Assembly: GCF_000721105.1 (NCBI RefSeq)
Contig: NZ_JOEV01000068.1
Coordinates: forward strand, 1 to 27,578
DNA length: 27,578 nt
From: Streptomyces cellulosae
GTDB lineage: Bacteria > Actinomycetota > Actinomycetes > Streptomycetales > Streptomycetaceae
Direction of reading: 5' to 3'
Both the position numbers and the translations under genes were made by a program. The notes under the pieces were generated by a model. The model worked only from the letters and a program-made list of their open reading frames with translations. It was not told the DNA's origin and searched no databases. Positions 7,333 through 14,042 of the stretch are shown here, one piece after another. Numbering within the stretch: the stretch's first letter is position 1; each line of letters begins with the position of its first letter.

Positions 7333-7743
7333 TCACCCCCTGCGCGCGAGCTCCGGCCGCTTGCTGTAGTCGGTGAACCCGAGGACGTTTCCCCAGGGAT
7401 CGGCGACCTCGACGGTCCACCCGGTCGCCACGGAGAACGGGGCGTCGAGCAGCGCGATCCCGGCGCGGGTCAACTCCCGCGCGGCCACCCGGGCGTCGGG
7501 CACCTCCAGCCACACCCGGGGAGTGGGCCAGGCCGGCGGCCGCGGCCCGAGCCCCTCCTCGTGCCGCAGCAGAATGCCGGGCGTCTCACCCCCGGCCTTC
7601 AGCAACGCGATCCCGCCCTCGTCGAACCGGAACCCCACCACGAACCCGGCCCGCTCATAGAAGCGGACGGCCTCGGCGAGGTCCCCGACGGGGAGCAGGA
7701 TGTTGTCGAACCCGAGCAGTTCGTACGACTCGTCATCTGACAT
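7333..7743 (-). CDS. VOC/glyoxalase-superfamily protein
   Basis: 136 aa, one vicinal-oxygen-chelate domain made of two beta-alpha-beta-beta-beta modules: ILLPVGDLAEAVRFYERAGF at the N-terminus, and VPDARVAARELTRAGI then VEVADPWGNVLGFTDYS at the C-terminus. Family members are metal-dependent lyases, dioxygenases or antibiotic-binding resistance proteins; nothing visible chooses between them. ATG 7743 sits inside an inverted repeat and 6 bp after a possible -10 (TAATCT), suggesting a leaderless mRNA. The DNA around the start may also be an operator. Confidence 0.88.
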   Translation of the reverse strand: MSDDESYELLGFDNILLPVGDLAEAVRFYERAGFVVGFRFDEGGIALLKAGGETPGILLRHEEGLGPRPPAWPTPRVWLEVPDARVAARELTRAGIALLDAPFSVATGWTVEVADPWGNVLGFTDYSKRPELARRG

Positions 7744-7753
7744 GACGTCAGAT
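7735..7753. promoter_or_regulatory. inverted repeat over the start of the VOC gene
   Basis: ATCTGAC, 5 bp, GTCAGAT: perfect 7-bp arms covering the start codon. With TAATCT as -10 this is where RNA polymerase would sit for a leaderless transcript, so an operator is possible. No good -35 was found. Confidence 0.4.
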
Positions 7754-7916
7754 TAGGGGTGAGGGCGGCACACCCCGGGCTGGCTGACCGCGGGGTCACT
7801 CGTTGGGCCGAGGAAGGGCCGCTTCCGCCGCTGGCGGCGGCGTCGACGCGCAGGGCGGACGCCCGGGCATGGCAGCGGCCCGGAGGGTGAGACCGACGAT
7901 CTCTGCCCGGCGGGCG

Positions 7917-7939
7917 TTGTCAGTGGTGCGTCGTACTGT
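7917..7939 (+). promoter_or_regulatory. PafBC/RecA-NDp-type DNA-damage promoter of the Ubl-DUF4132 operon
   Basis: TTGTCAGTG (7917-7925), 8 bp, TACTGT (7934-7939) is a full match to the RecA-independent damage promoter consensus tTGTCRgtg-N8-TAnnnT described in mycobacteria and activated there by PafBC. The ATG follows 7 bp after the -10, so the transcript is predicted leaderless. Confidence 0.75.
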
Positions 7940-7946
7940 CGGCGGC

Positions 7947-8339
7947 ATGGGAATCGTGACGTTCGTCGACGAGACGACAAGCGGGAGCCGCAGCGACGGC
8001 TGGGGTCTGGAGATCGCCGAGGAGCGTCTCACCGTGCGCGAGTTGATCAGGCGCCGGGTCTTCCAGGAGGTCGCCGAGTACAACGCGCGTAAGCCGGGCG
8101 TCTTCCAGGGGCTCGTCCAGCCCGAGGACACCGAGCGGGTGCTGAACGGGTACGCACTGCGCACGCCCCGCCGGATAGACCCCGAGACGCAGTCCGAGCT
8201 GGCGCTGAAGGCCTTCGCCGGCAACGGCTTCCTGGTGCTGGTGGGGGACCGTCAGGTCACCGACCCGGGCGAGGAGATCGAGCTCGGACTAGGCACCGAG
8301 GTCACGTTCCTGAAGCTCGTACCGCTGGTGGGGGGATGA
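7947..8339 (+). CDS. ubiquitin/MoaD-like beta-grasp protein ending in Gly-Gly
   Basis: 130 aa from ATG 7947, chosen because it follows the damage-type promoter directly; the frame is open further upstream but has no RBS there. The fold signature is that of ubiquitin-like/MoaD/ThiS proteins: beta hairpin (MGIVTFVDE, WGLEIAEER), helix LTVRELIRRRVFQEVAEYN, a middle insert of about 45 residues, then FLVLVGDRQVTDPGEEIEL and GTEVTFLKLVPLVGG, which parallels the MoaD end 'DEVAFxPPxxGG'. The last two residues before the stop are Gly129-Gly130, the processed tail required for adenylation by E1-like enzymes. It overlaps the DUF4132 gene by ATGA. Either a protein modifier, a sulfur carrier, or a stable partner domain of DUF4132. 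The fold assignment is by eye. Confidence 0.7.
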   Translation: MGIVTFVDETTSGSRSDGWGLEIAEERLTVRELIRRRVFQEVAEYNARKPGVFQGLVQPEDTERVLNGYALRTPRRIDPETQSELALKAFAGNGFLVLVGDRQVTDPGEEIELGLGTEVTFLKLVPLVGG

Positions 8340-10804
8340 CAGTGGCGCACATCCAGACGTACAAGGAGCTGGCCGGGCGGCGGGTCGCCGAGGGCGACCC
8401 GGGCACGCTGGCCGTCGACATGCTCAAGGCCGCGGCCGACCACCAAGGCAACCTCACCGGGCGCTGGAGCGAGGTGCTGGACCGGGTGTGCGAGCTGCCC
8501 TCGGACAGCCGGAAGGCGCTCTGCGACGCCCTCGTGGACCAGTACCACGCGGACCAGGCCGGGCCGGTCGCCCGGGACAACGCCCTGACTCTGCTGGGGA
8601 TCGTCTCCCGGGGCCTCCCCGACGACTACCTCGCCGCCGAACGACTGAACAAGCTCGACGAACTCTCCCGCAGGCAGTCCGTCTGGCGTGGCTCCCGCTA
8701 CGAGGCCCTCGCCGAGGCCGAACTGGCGGCGGGGCGCCCGCTCGCGCCCGCCGTGGTGGCCGTCTTCCGCCGCGCGGGCATGGAGACGTACGGCTCGAAG
8801 CCCCTGGCGGAGCTGGCGGCCAAGCTGACCACCCCGGTCCTCAACGTCGGTGAGGAATGGGCCGAGCGGGCCATGCGGGACGGAACCGGTCCCGACTGGC
8901 AGGCGCTGCTCGCCCACGCCACGACCGCCACCGCCGCCAAACCCTCCGCGAAGTGGGACCGGCGGGCCGCGACCCTCATCGACACCCTGGGTGCCGATCG
9001 CGTCCGCGAGACCGTGCTGACCTGGCTGGCCCTGGTCGACCGCCCCCGCACCTTCCCACTCGAACGCCGCACCTACGAGCCGGACATCAACAACGCCTAC
9101 GACCCCTACAACGCCAACGCCCTGCGTGGCCTCACCTGGATCCTCTCCCTCCTGCCGCCGCACCCCGGCGCCACGCGCGCGCTCGGCGCCGTCGTCGAGA
9201 CCTCGCTCAAGAAGGTCGCGGGCCTCGGTCCGCGCAGCCCGAAGGTCGCCAACGCCGGCGTCGTCGCCCTGGCCCGTGTCGACAGCGAGGCCGCCCTCGC
9301 CGAACTCGCCCGGCTCGCCACCCGGGTGACGTACAAGAACACCGTCAAGCTCCTCGACACGGCCCTGGAGGCGCGGGCCACTGCACTCGGACTGAGCCGC
9401 CAGGAGATCGAGGAACTCGCCGTACCCGCCTACGGGCTCACGGACGTCGGACGCGTGGAGCACCGGTTCGGCGAGGTCACCGCCACCGTGGAAGTGCACG
9501 GCACCAAGACGCTGTTGAGCTGGCGCAACGCGGCCGGCAAGGCGGTCCGGGGCGTGCCCGCCGCCGTCCGGCGCGACCACGCCGACGAGCTCAAGGAGCT
9601 GAAGGCCGCGGCCAAGGACATCGACAAGATGCTCTCGGCCCAGAGCGAGCGCCTGGACCGCCAGTTCCTGGCCCGCCGCACCTGGTCCTACGCCACCTGG
9701 CGCGAGCGCTACCTCGACCACCCCCTGGTCGCCACCCTGGCCCGCCGCCTCCTGTGGACGGTCGACGGGACGACGACCGGATTCGCGGACGGCGCACTGC
9801 GCACCCTGTCCGACACACCGGTGACCGGCGGGGACGAGGTCCGCCTCTGGCATCCGGTGGGTCACGAACCCGCCGAGATCGTCGCCTGGCGCGACTGGCT
9901 GGAACGGCACCAGATCACCCAGCCGTTCAAGCAGGCCCACCGTGAGGTGTACCTGCTCACGGACGCCGAGCGCGCCACGGCCACCTACTCCAACCGCTTC
10001 GCCGCCCACGTCCTGCGCCAGCACCAGTTCCACTCGCTTGCCGCCGTCCGGGGCTGGCGCAACAAACTCCGCCTGTCCGTCGACGACGTGGCACCCCCCG
10101 CCACCCGCGCACTCCCGCAGTGGGGCCTGCGCGCCGAGTACTGGATCGAGGGCGACGGCGAGGAGTACGGCGTCGACACCACCGACTCCGGCAGCTACCT
10201 GCGCCTGCGCACCGACCAGGTCCGCTTCTACCCGATCGACGCCCCGGAGAACTCGGCACACTGCTACGGCGGCGGATACAGCATGTGGCTGCGCGACGGG
10301 GCGGACCCCGTCGACCCCCTCCCTCTGGAAACCATCCCACCCCTGGTCCTGTCCGAAGTCCTGCGCGACGTCGACCTGTTTGTCGGCGTGGCGAGCGTCG
10401 GCAACGACCCCACCTGGCAGGACGGCGGCCCGGACGGCCGCTTCCAGGAGTACTGGACGTCGTACGGCTTCGGCGAGCTCAGCCAGAGCGCCGAGACCCG
10501 TCGCGCCCTGCTGGAACGTCTCATACCGAGGCTGGCCATCGCCGACCGCTGCACCCTGCGGGGCCGCTTCCTGCACGTGAAGGGCGAGCGCCACACGTAC
10601 AAGATCCACCTGGGCTCGGGCAACATCCTCATGACCCCGAACGACCAGTACCTGTGCATCGTCCCGAAGTCCAACCCGTCCGCTCCGCAGGCCGGGTACC
10701 TGCCGTACGAGGGCGACCGGATGCTGGCGGTCATCCTCAGCAAGGCGATGATGCTGGCGGAGGACACGCAGATCACGGATCCTTCGATCCTGAGCCAACT
10801 GTGA
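8336..10804 (+). CDS. DUF4132-family protein
   Basis: 822 aa, cytoplasmic, no TM or signal. The N-terminal half is helical and HEAT-like (repeated Ala/Leu-rich helices, e.g. ALRGLTWILSLLPPHP, VANAGVVALARVDSEAALAELA). The second half has DUF4132 hallmarks: WRDWLERHQITQPFKQAHREV, YLLTDAERATATYSNRFA and HQFHSLAAVRGWRNKLRL. The C-terminus carries the conserved block RGRFLHVKGERHTYKIHLGS then GNILM.PNDQYLCIV (about residues 740-785). E. coli relatives are MolR/YehI, whose biochemical role is not established and some of which carry a WGR domain; none is present here. Translation is coupled to the GG-tailed beta-grasp protein, and both lie behind a DNA-damage-type promoter, pointing to a stress function. 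That is inference. Confidence 0.88.
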   Translation: MTVAHIQTYKELAGRRVAEGDPGTLAVDMLKAAADHQGNLTGRWSEVLDRVCELPSDSRKALCDALVDQYHADQAGPVARDNALTLLGIVSRGLPDDYLAAERLNKLDELSRRQSVWRGSRYEALAEAELAAGRPLAPAVVAVFRRAGMETYGSKPLAELAAKLTTPVLNVGEEWAERAMRDGTGPDWQALLAHATTATAAKPSAKWDRRAATLIDTLGADRVRETVLTWLALVDRPRTFPLERRTYEPDINNAYDPYNANALRGLTWILSLLPPHPGATRALGAVVETSLKKVAGLGPRSPKVANAGVVALARVDSEAALAELARLATRVTYKNTVKLLDTALEARATALGLSRQEIEELAVPAYGLTDVGRVEHRFGEVTATVEVHGTKTLLSWRNAAGKAVRGVPAAVRRDHADELKELKAAAKDIDKMLSAQSERLDRQFLARRTWSYATWRERYLDHPLVATLARRLLWTVDGTTTGFADGALRTLSDTPVTGGDEVRLWHPVGHEPAEIVAWRDWLERHQITQPFKQAHREVYLLTDAERATATYSNRFAAHVLRQHQFHSLAAVRGWRNKLRLSVDDVAPPATRALPQWGLRAEYWIEGDGEEYGVDTTDSGSYLRLRTDQVRFYPIDAPENSAHCYGGGYSMWLRDGADPVDPLPLETIPPLVLSEVLRDVDLFVGVASVGNDPTWQDGGPDGRFQEYWTSYGFGELSQSAETRRALLERLIPRLAIADRCTLRGRFLHVKGERHTYKIHLGSGNILMTPNDQYLCIVPKSNPSAPQAGYLPYEGDRMLAVILSKAMMLAEDTQITDPSILSQL

Positions 10805-10882
10805 GGGGCCGAGGACCGTGGCCGTGCGGTGCCTTTGGGTATTCGATGGAAGACCGAGCCTCCGGGCTGTCAGGCTTCGACC

Positions 10883-11734
10883 ATGAGTCTCGAGCCCAAC
10901 GATCCACCCAACCCCTCCTGGCTGGGCAAGCCGATCGACGCTCGCCCCCTGTTCGGGCCCGAGCTCGCATCGCTCCTCGACCTGCTGCGCGGTCTGCGGC
11001 GCAGTGAGTGGAGCAGGACCGCGGTCCCGGGCTGGACCGTGCACGATCTCGCCGCCCACATTCTCGGCGACTGCCACGGCCGCCTCGGTTGGAGCTCAGA
11101 GCGCCACCAGCGCGCCATGGCGGCCGGAGAGACGCTGGAAGCGTTCATCCACCGGGTCAACCAGGAATGGGTCGACCTCCACGCCGACTACAGCTCAACC
11201 GAGCTCATAGAGGCCCTGGAACTGGCCGGGACCCAGGTCGCCCGCCAATTCGAGGGCACCGACCTCGACGCAATGGGGCTGGGCGTGTCCTGGGCAGGAG
11301 CCGACCCGGCGCCCAACTGGCTGGACATCGCCCGGGAGTTCACCGAGTTCTGGACCCACCGCCAGCAGATCCGCCACGCCACCGGTCGGGACGCCGACCC
11401 GGAGCCCCACGCCCTGTCCACCGTCCTGGACACCTTCATGCGGGCCTTGCCCCACACGTTGCGACACACACGCGCACCCGCCGGGACGCAACTTCAGGTG
11501 GTCATCGATGAGCCGGCCGTCGGCATCTGGACCGTGACCGCCACCGCGGAACGCTGGTCACTGGCCGAGGCACCCAGCGACCGCCCGGCCGCATCAGTAC
11601 GGCTGGACCCAGAGACCGCCTGGCGACTGTGCACCCGCGGCATAGACCCTGACACCGCCCTCACCCGAGCCCGCATCAGCGGGGACCCTCAAATCGTCGA
11701 AGCCGCATTCCAGATCGTGTCCATCGTCTACTGA
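10883..11734 (+). CDS. mycothiol-dependent maleylpyruvate isomerase-family protein
   Basis: 283 aa. DinB-like four-helix N-terminal domain (MDMPI_N) with GWTVHDLAAHILGDCHGRLG, and the second metal/ligand helix EFTEFWTHRQQIRHATG. An alpha/beta SCP2-like C-terminal domain follows (VWTVTATAERW-like strands, ASVRLDPETAWRLCTRGID, ARISGDPQIVEAAFQI). Proteins of this type use mycothiol, the actinobacterial thiol, in isomerisation, detoxification or conjugate chemistry. The ATG at 10883 aligns with the usual family start; an upstream in-frame start is less likely. It is 78 bp after the DUF4132 gene with no obvious terminator, so read-through from the damage-inducible operon is possible. Confidence 0.85.
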   Translation: MSLEPNDPPNPSWLGKPIDARPLFGPELASLLDLLRGLRRSEWSRTAVPGWTVHDLAAHILGDCHGRLGWSSERHQRAMAAGETLEAFIHRVNQEWVDLHADYSSTELIEALELAGTQVARQFEGTDLDAMGLGVSWAGADPAPNWLDIAREFTEFWTHRQQIRHATGRDADPEPHALSTVLDTFMRALPHTLRHTRAPAGTQLQVVIDEPAVGIWTVTATAERWSLAEAPSDRPAASVRLDPETAWRLCTRGIDPDTALTRARISGDPQIVEAAFQIVSIVY

Positions 11735-11852
11735 TGAACGCAGCGCGTCGAGATTGCCCGGTGTGTCGCCAGCTGTCACAGCGACCGCCATGGATCGCGC
11801 ATCCACCGGCGTGGCTGGCTGTCTGTGGTTGAGCTTGAAGGTGCGACGGGGA
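11735..11852. other. intergenic stretch between convergent genes
   Basis: 118 bp between the MDMPI gene and the HTH-TPR gene. No strong hairpin or ORF was found. This is the left edge of the accessory block. Confidence 0.5.
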
Positions 11853-13193
11853 TCAGGTGACCAGCGACGGTGGTGCGATCGTCCGTGCTCGGTCGTACAG
11901 GTCGCGGGCCGTCGCGTTCTTCAGGTGAGGGCGCACGAGACCGAACATCGCCTTCACGCGCTCGTCGGCGCGACCGGACTGCACCTTGGGGTAGTCGTCG
12001 AGAGCCTGGTGCCAGGTGGCGCAGGCCGCTTCCAGGTGGCCGAGTTCCAACTGCCGCTCTGCCAACAGGCCACGCCGGTGTACTCGTGTGCGCTGGTACA
12101 CGCTGGGGCGGAGCCGGTCCGCTTGCTGCATGGCTTCGACGGCTCCGGCCTTGTCACCGAGTTCGTAACGCACCTGGCTGACGTGGTAGTTGAGCGAAGA
12201 GGGGTCATACGAGCCGAATGCCTTTCCGCGTGACTCGGCACGGTCCATGGCCGCCTCGGCTTCCCGGATGTAGCGCAGCGCGCCCGCACGGTCGCCGGTC
12301 TGCGCGGCGGCGTGCGCCTGCTGGCCGACGAGGAAGGCCCTCATCCGAGGGCCGGCTTTTGGGGAGGCGGCGGCAGCGGCGTCGGCCAGCTCCATGGCCT
12401 TCGCCCCGTGGCGGAGGTCGACTGCCTGGACGCTCATGCCCCGCAGGGTGGTGCAGTACGTCAGGTGGTCCTCGGCCGCGCCCGCCAGTTCCAGGGCCTT
12501 GACGTAGTACCGCTGTGCGAGACCGTGCAGCCCTTCGTCCACGGCCATGTAGCCGGTCAGGTAGAGCAGGTCCGAGGCCGCTGACAGCATTGCCTTGCGA
12601 ACATCCTCGGGCGCGTCGGCGCGCAGGTAGGAGGCCACGGTGTTGACCATGAACGAGGCCGCCATAGGACGTGCGTGACGGCCGCCGAACTCGTCGTCCA
12701 ACTCCGAGACGCGCTCGGTCATGGCGACGACCATGTCCACTTCGTTCATGCCGATGCGTGCCGTGCGTCCGGACTGGACGGCGTCGGCACGCGCGACCAC
12801 ATCAGGCCAGCCGGGAATGGTGACGGCCACGGAGAACAGGCCGGCACCCAGGACGCTGCGGCGGGACGGGTCCATATCCAGCCTCCCCAGGTCGATCACC
12901 CCTTCCACGGTATCCGCAGCCGCGGAGGAGCGATCGCGGGCAACGGGCAGCCCGGCCTCGGCATGAGTGACGGGGCGGCCGAGGCGGCGGGAGAGGGCTT
13001 CGAGGATGCATGCGCGCACCGCACCGCGGGGGACGGTGCCTCCGAGCCAGTGGCTCACCGCCGACTCGTCGTAACGCAGGGGAATTCCGGTCTCCGTGCC
13101 GACGCGGTTCACCGCCCGCGCGAACTGACGGTGAGTCCAACGGGTTTCGGTGAGCAGGCGCCCGAGCGCCATGTTCGGTACACGCTTGGCCAT
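11853..13193 (-). CDS. HTH-TPR transcriptional regulator
   Basis: 446 aa. Residues about 1-85 form an XRE-like DNA-binding domain (ALGRLLTETRWTHRQFARAV, YDESAVSHWLGG). A short hydrophobic stretch follows RRSVLGAGLFSVAVTIPG; it resembles a Tat signal but is internal and common in this Streptomyces family. The rest is tetratricopeptide-like helices (e.g. LAQRYYVKALELAGAAEDHL, YELGDKAGAVEAMQQADRL, LGHLEAACATWHQALDDYP). The architecture resembles RRNPP peptide-responsive regulators, though this family's ligands are unknown. The gene is divergent from a cassette with two very small proteins and a candidate precursor peptide, so it is the probable local regulator and may sense a peptide. Confidence 0.88.
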   Translation of the reverse strand: MAKRVPNMALGRLLTETRWTHRQFARAVNRVGTETGIPLRYDESAVSHWLGGTVPRGAVRACILEALSRRLGRPVTHAEAGLPVARDRSSAAADTVEGVIDLGRLDMDPSRRSVLGAGLFSVAVTIPGWPDVVARADAVQSGRTARIGMNEVDMVVAMTERVSELDDEFGGRHARPMAASFMVNTVASYLRADAPEDVRKAMLSAASDLLYLTGYMAVDEGLHGLAQRYYVKALELAGAAEDHLTYCTTLRGMSVQAVDLRHGAKAMELADAAAAASPKAGPRMRAFLVGQQAHAAAQTGDRAGALRYIREAEAAMDRAESRGKAFGSYDPSSLNYHVSQVRYELGDKAGAVEAMQQADRLRPSVYQRTRVHRRGLLAERQLELGHLEAACATWHQALDDYPKVQSGRADERVKAMFGLVRPHLKNATARDLYDRARTIAPPSLVT

Positions 13194-13220
13194 TCCCTCA
13201 ACCCCCCGTTTCCTTCGGAA

Positions 13221-13236
13221 CTTTCAACGCTTTCAA
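13221..13236. promoter_or_regulatory. direct repeat CTTTCAA x2 in divergent promoter region
   Basis: CTTTCAA-CG-CTTTCAA (TTGAAAG twice on the minus strand, 9-bp period), centred about 35 bp before the HTH-TPR start. It may be an operator or part of the regulator's -35 region. Confidence 0.4.
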
Positions 13237-13342
13237 GTCCCGGCGCTGCGGCAACGGTACCGCTGAGCGTAATCGTGCGGTTGCGTAGAGGCAGTAGGGA
13301 AGGCGAGTTCCTCGCCGTAGCCGTCGTCTGAGGGGCTGAGGG

Positions 13343-13570
13343 ATGAGAAGCGAAGCACGGGCGCGACTGGCCCGGATGACCGAGGAGCGGGGCATGGACG
13401 GGGTGTTGAGGATTGACACCTACGAGCGCGCGGACCTGTCGCCGGGTTCGAATCGGTTCTCGCCGTGTTGCTGTCCGCAGCACCGCAGTGCCACGCCTGA
13501 CGACGGGGCGGCGAGGCTGAGCGCCGCAGTACGCGAGGTCAACGAGCGCAGCCGTGGAGAGCGACTGTGA
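13343..13570 (+). CDS. 75-aa protein with CCC-x2-H cluster, unknown function
   Basis: ATG 13343 has GAGGGG 7 bp upstream. Basic N-terminal helix (SEARARLARMTEERGM), central strand-like GVLRIDTYERADL, then a distinctive FSPCCCPQHRS cluster that could bind metal or be redox active, and a charged helix at the end. It overlaps the following 37-aa gene by GTGA, which supports both being real. Divergent from the HTH-TPR regulator and upstream of the candidate RiPP genes but separated from them by hairpins. I do not recognise the family. Confidence 0.65.
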   Translation: MRSEARARLARMTEERGMDGVLRIDTYERADLSPGSNRFSPCCCPQHRSATPDDGAARLSAAVREVNERSRGERL

Positions 13571-13680
13571 ATCGGTTGGCCGTAGTCGTCGGCCGCTACG
13601 CCGGACCGCTCCTGATCATCACCATCTCGGTATCGGTCGGCTTCGTCCTGGGCGTGGCCGCCACATCGACACCCACCTGA
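13567..13680 (+). CDS. 37-aa single-pass membrane peptide
   Basis: GTG 13567 overlaps the upstream stop (GTGA). The product has a short basic N-terminus (VNRLAVVVGRYAG), one hydrophobic helix (PLLIITISVSVGFVLGVAA) and a short Thr/Pro tail. It could be a membrane anchor or signal for the 75-aa partner, or a small secreted/membrane peptide. No homologue is known to me. Supported by translational coupling and clean hydrophobic profile. Confidence 0.6.
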   Translation: MNRLAVVVGRYAGPLLIITISVSVGFVLGVAATSTPT

Positions 13681-13685
13681 CTCCT

Positions 13686-13722
13686 CCTCGTCACACCTCC
13701 AGGCTTTCCACCTGTGACGAGG
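13686..13722 (+). terminator. hairpin 1 after the membrane peptide gene
   Basis: 10-bp perfect stem CCTCGTCACA / TGTGACGAGG with a 17-nt loop, starting 5 bp after the stop codon. No U tract. Confidence 0.6.
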
Positions 13723-13751
13723 GAGGGCCCGCCGTCGGAAGCGGTGGGCAC

Positions 13752-13795
13752 CCCGTCCGGCTGCCTTCTTCGCAAGGGTCCGGCAGCCGGACGGG
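13752..13795 (+). terminator. hairpin 2, strong GC-rich terminator-like stem
   Basis: 14-bp perfect stem CCCGTCCGGCTGCC / GGCAGCCGGACGGG with a 16-nt loop. Typical of Streptomyces terminators lacking a U tract. Confidence 0.7.
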
Positions 13796-13799
13796 TCCA

Positions 13800-13823
13800 A
13801 CTCCGCAGCGTCCGCCGCGGAGT
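13800..13823 (+). other. hairpin 3 in the leader of the precursor gene
   Basis: 7-bp stem ACTCCGC / GCGGAGT with a 10-nt loop, directly upstream of the precursor RBS. With hairpins 1 and 2 it forms a three-hairpin array that could attenuate or stabilise the precursor mRNA. Confidence 0.45.
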
Positions 13824-13850
13824 CCACTGAAAACCGTAAGGGAGAAAACG

Positions 13851-13970
13851 ATGAACGTGGACGAGCTGTTCACCGGCGAACTGATCACCGGCGTCCCGGC
13901 CGTCGAGGCCGCGCTGCTCGACAAGATGCCGGGCGGCGGCGACAACAACGGCGACCACTGCAGCAAGTGA
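13851..13970 (+). CDS. 39-aa candidate RiPP precursor peptide
   Basis: ATG 13851 has a near-perfect RBS, AAGGGAG, 6 bp upstream. The peptide has an acidic, helix-prone leader-like half (MNVDELFTGELITGVPAVEA) and a sharply different C-terminus, GGGDNNGDHCSK, rich in Gly/Asp/Asn with one Cys and one His. A strong hairpin then separates it from the asparagine-synthetase-like gene, the layout used in many RiPP loci to make more precursor than enzyme. If a leading Gly were cyclised onto an Asp (Gly1-Asp8) the ring would have lasso size, but the remaining tail of 4 residues is too short for a lasso. Core boundary and modification are inference. It could instead be a signalling peptide. Confidence 0.6.
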   Translation: MNVDELFTGELITGVPAVEAALLDKMPGGGDNNGDHCSK

Positions 13971-13986
13971 TCCAGGGCTGACGCCA

Positions 13987-14020
13987 GGCGGGGCGGGACC
14001 GTACGCGGCCCCGCCCCGCC
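13987..14020 (+). terminator. strong hairpin between precursor and synthetase genes
   Basis: 11-bp perfect stem GGCGGGGCGGG / CCCGCCCCGCC with a 12-nt loop, 16 bp after the precursor stop. Likely partial terminator or mRNA stabiliser. Confidence 0.7.
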
Positions 14021-14042
14021 GCACGACATCGGAAGGGACTAC

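Noticed and set aside
8252..11077. 941-aa open frame on the minus strand
   Set aside because: Antisense to the DUF4132 operon; Val/Gly/Asp-rich low-information protein without motifs or an RBS.
11867..12900. Tat-exported nature of the HTH-TPR protein, from its RRSVLGAG segment
   Set aside because: The segment is internal, after a DNA-binding domain, and this is usual for the cytoplasmic family; position makes export implausible.
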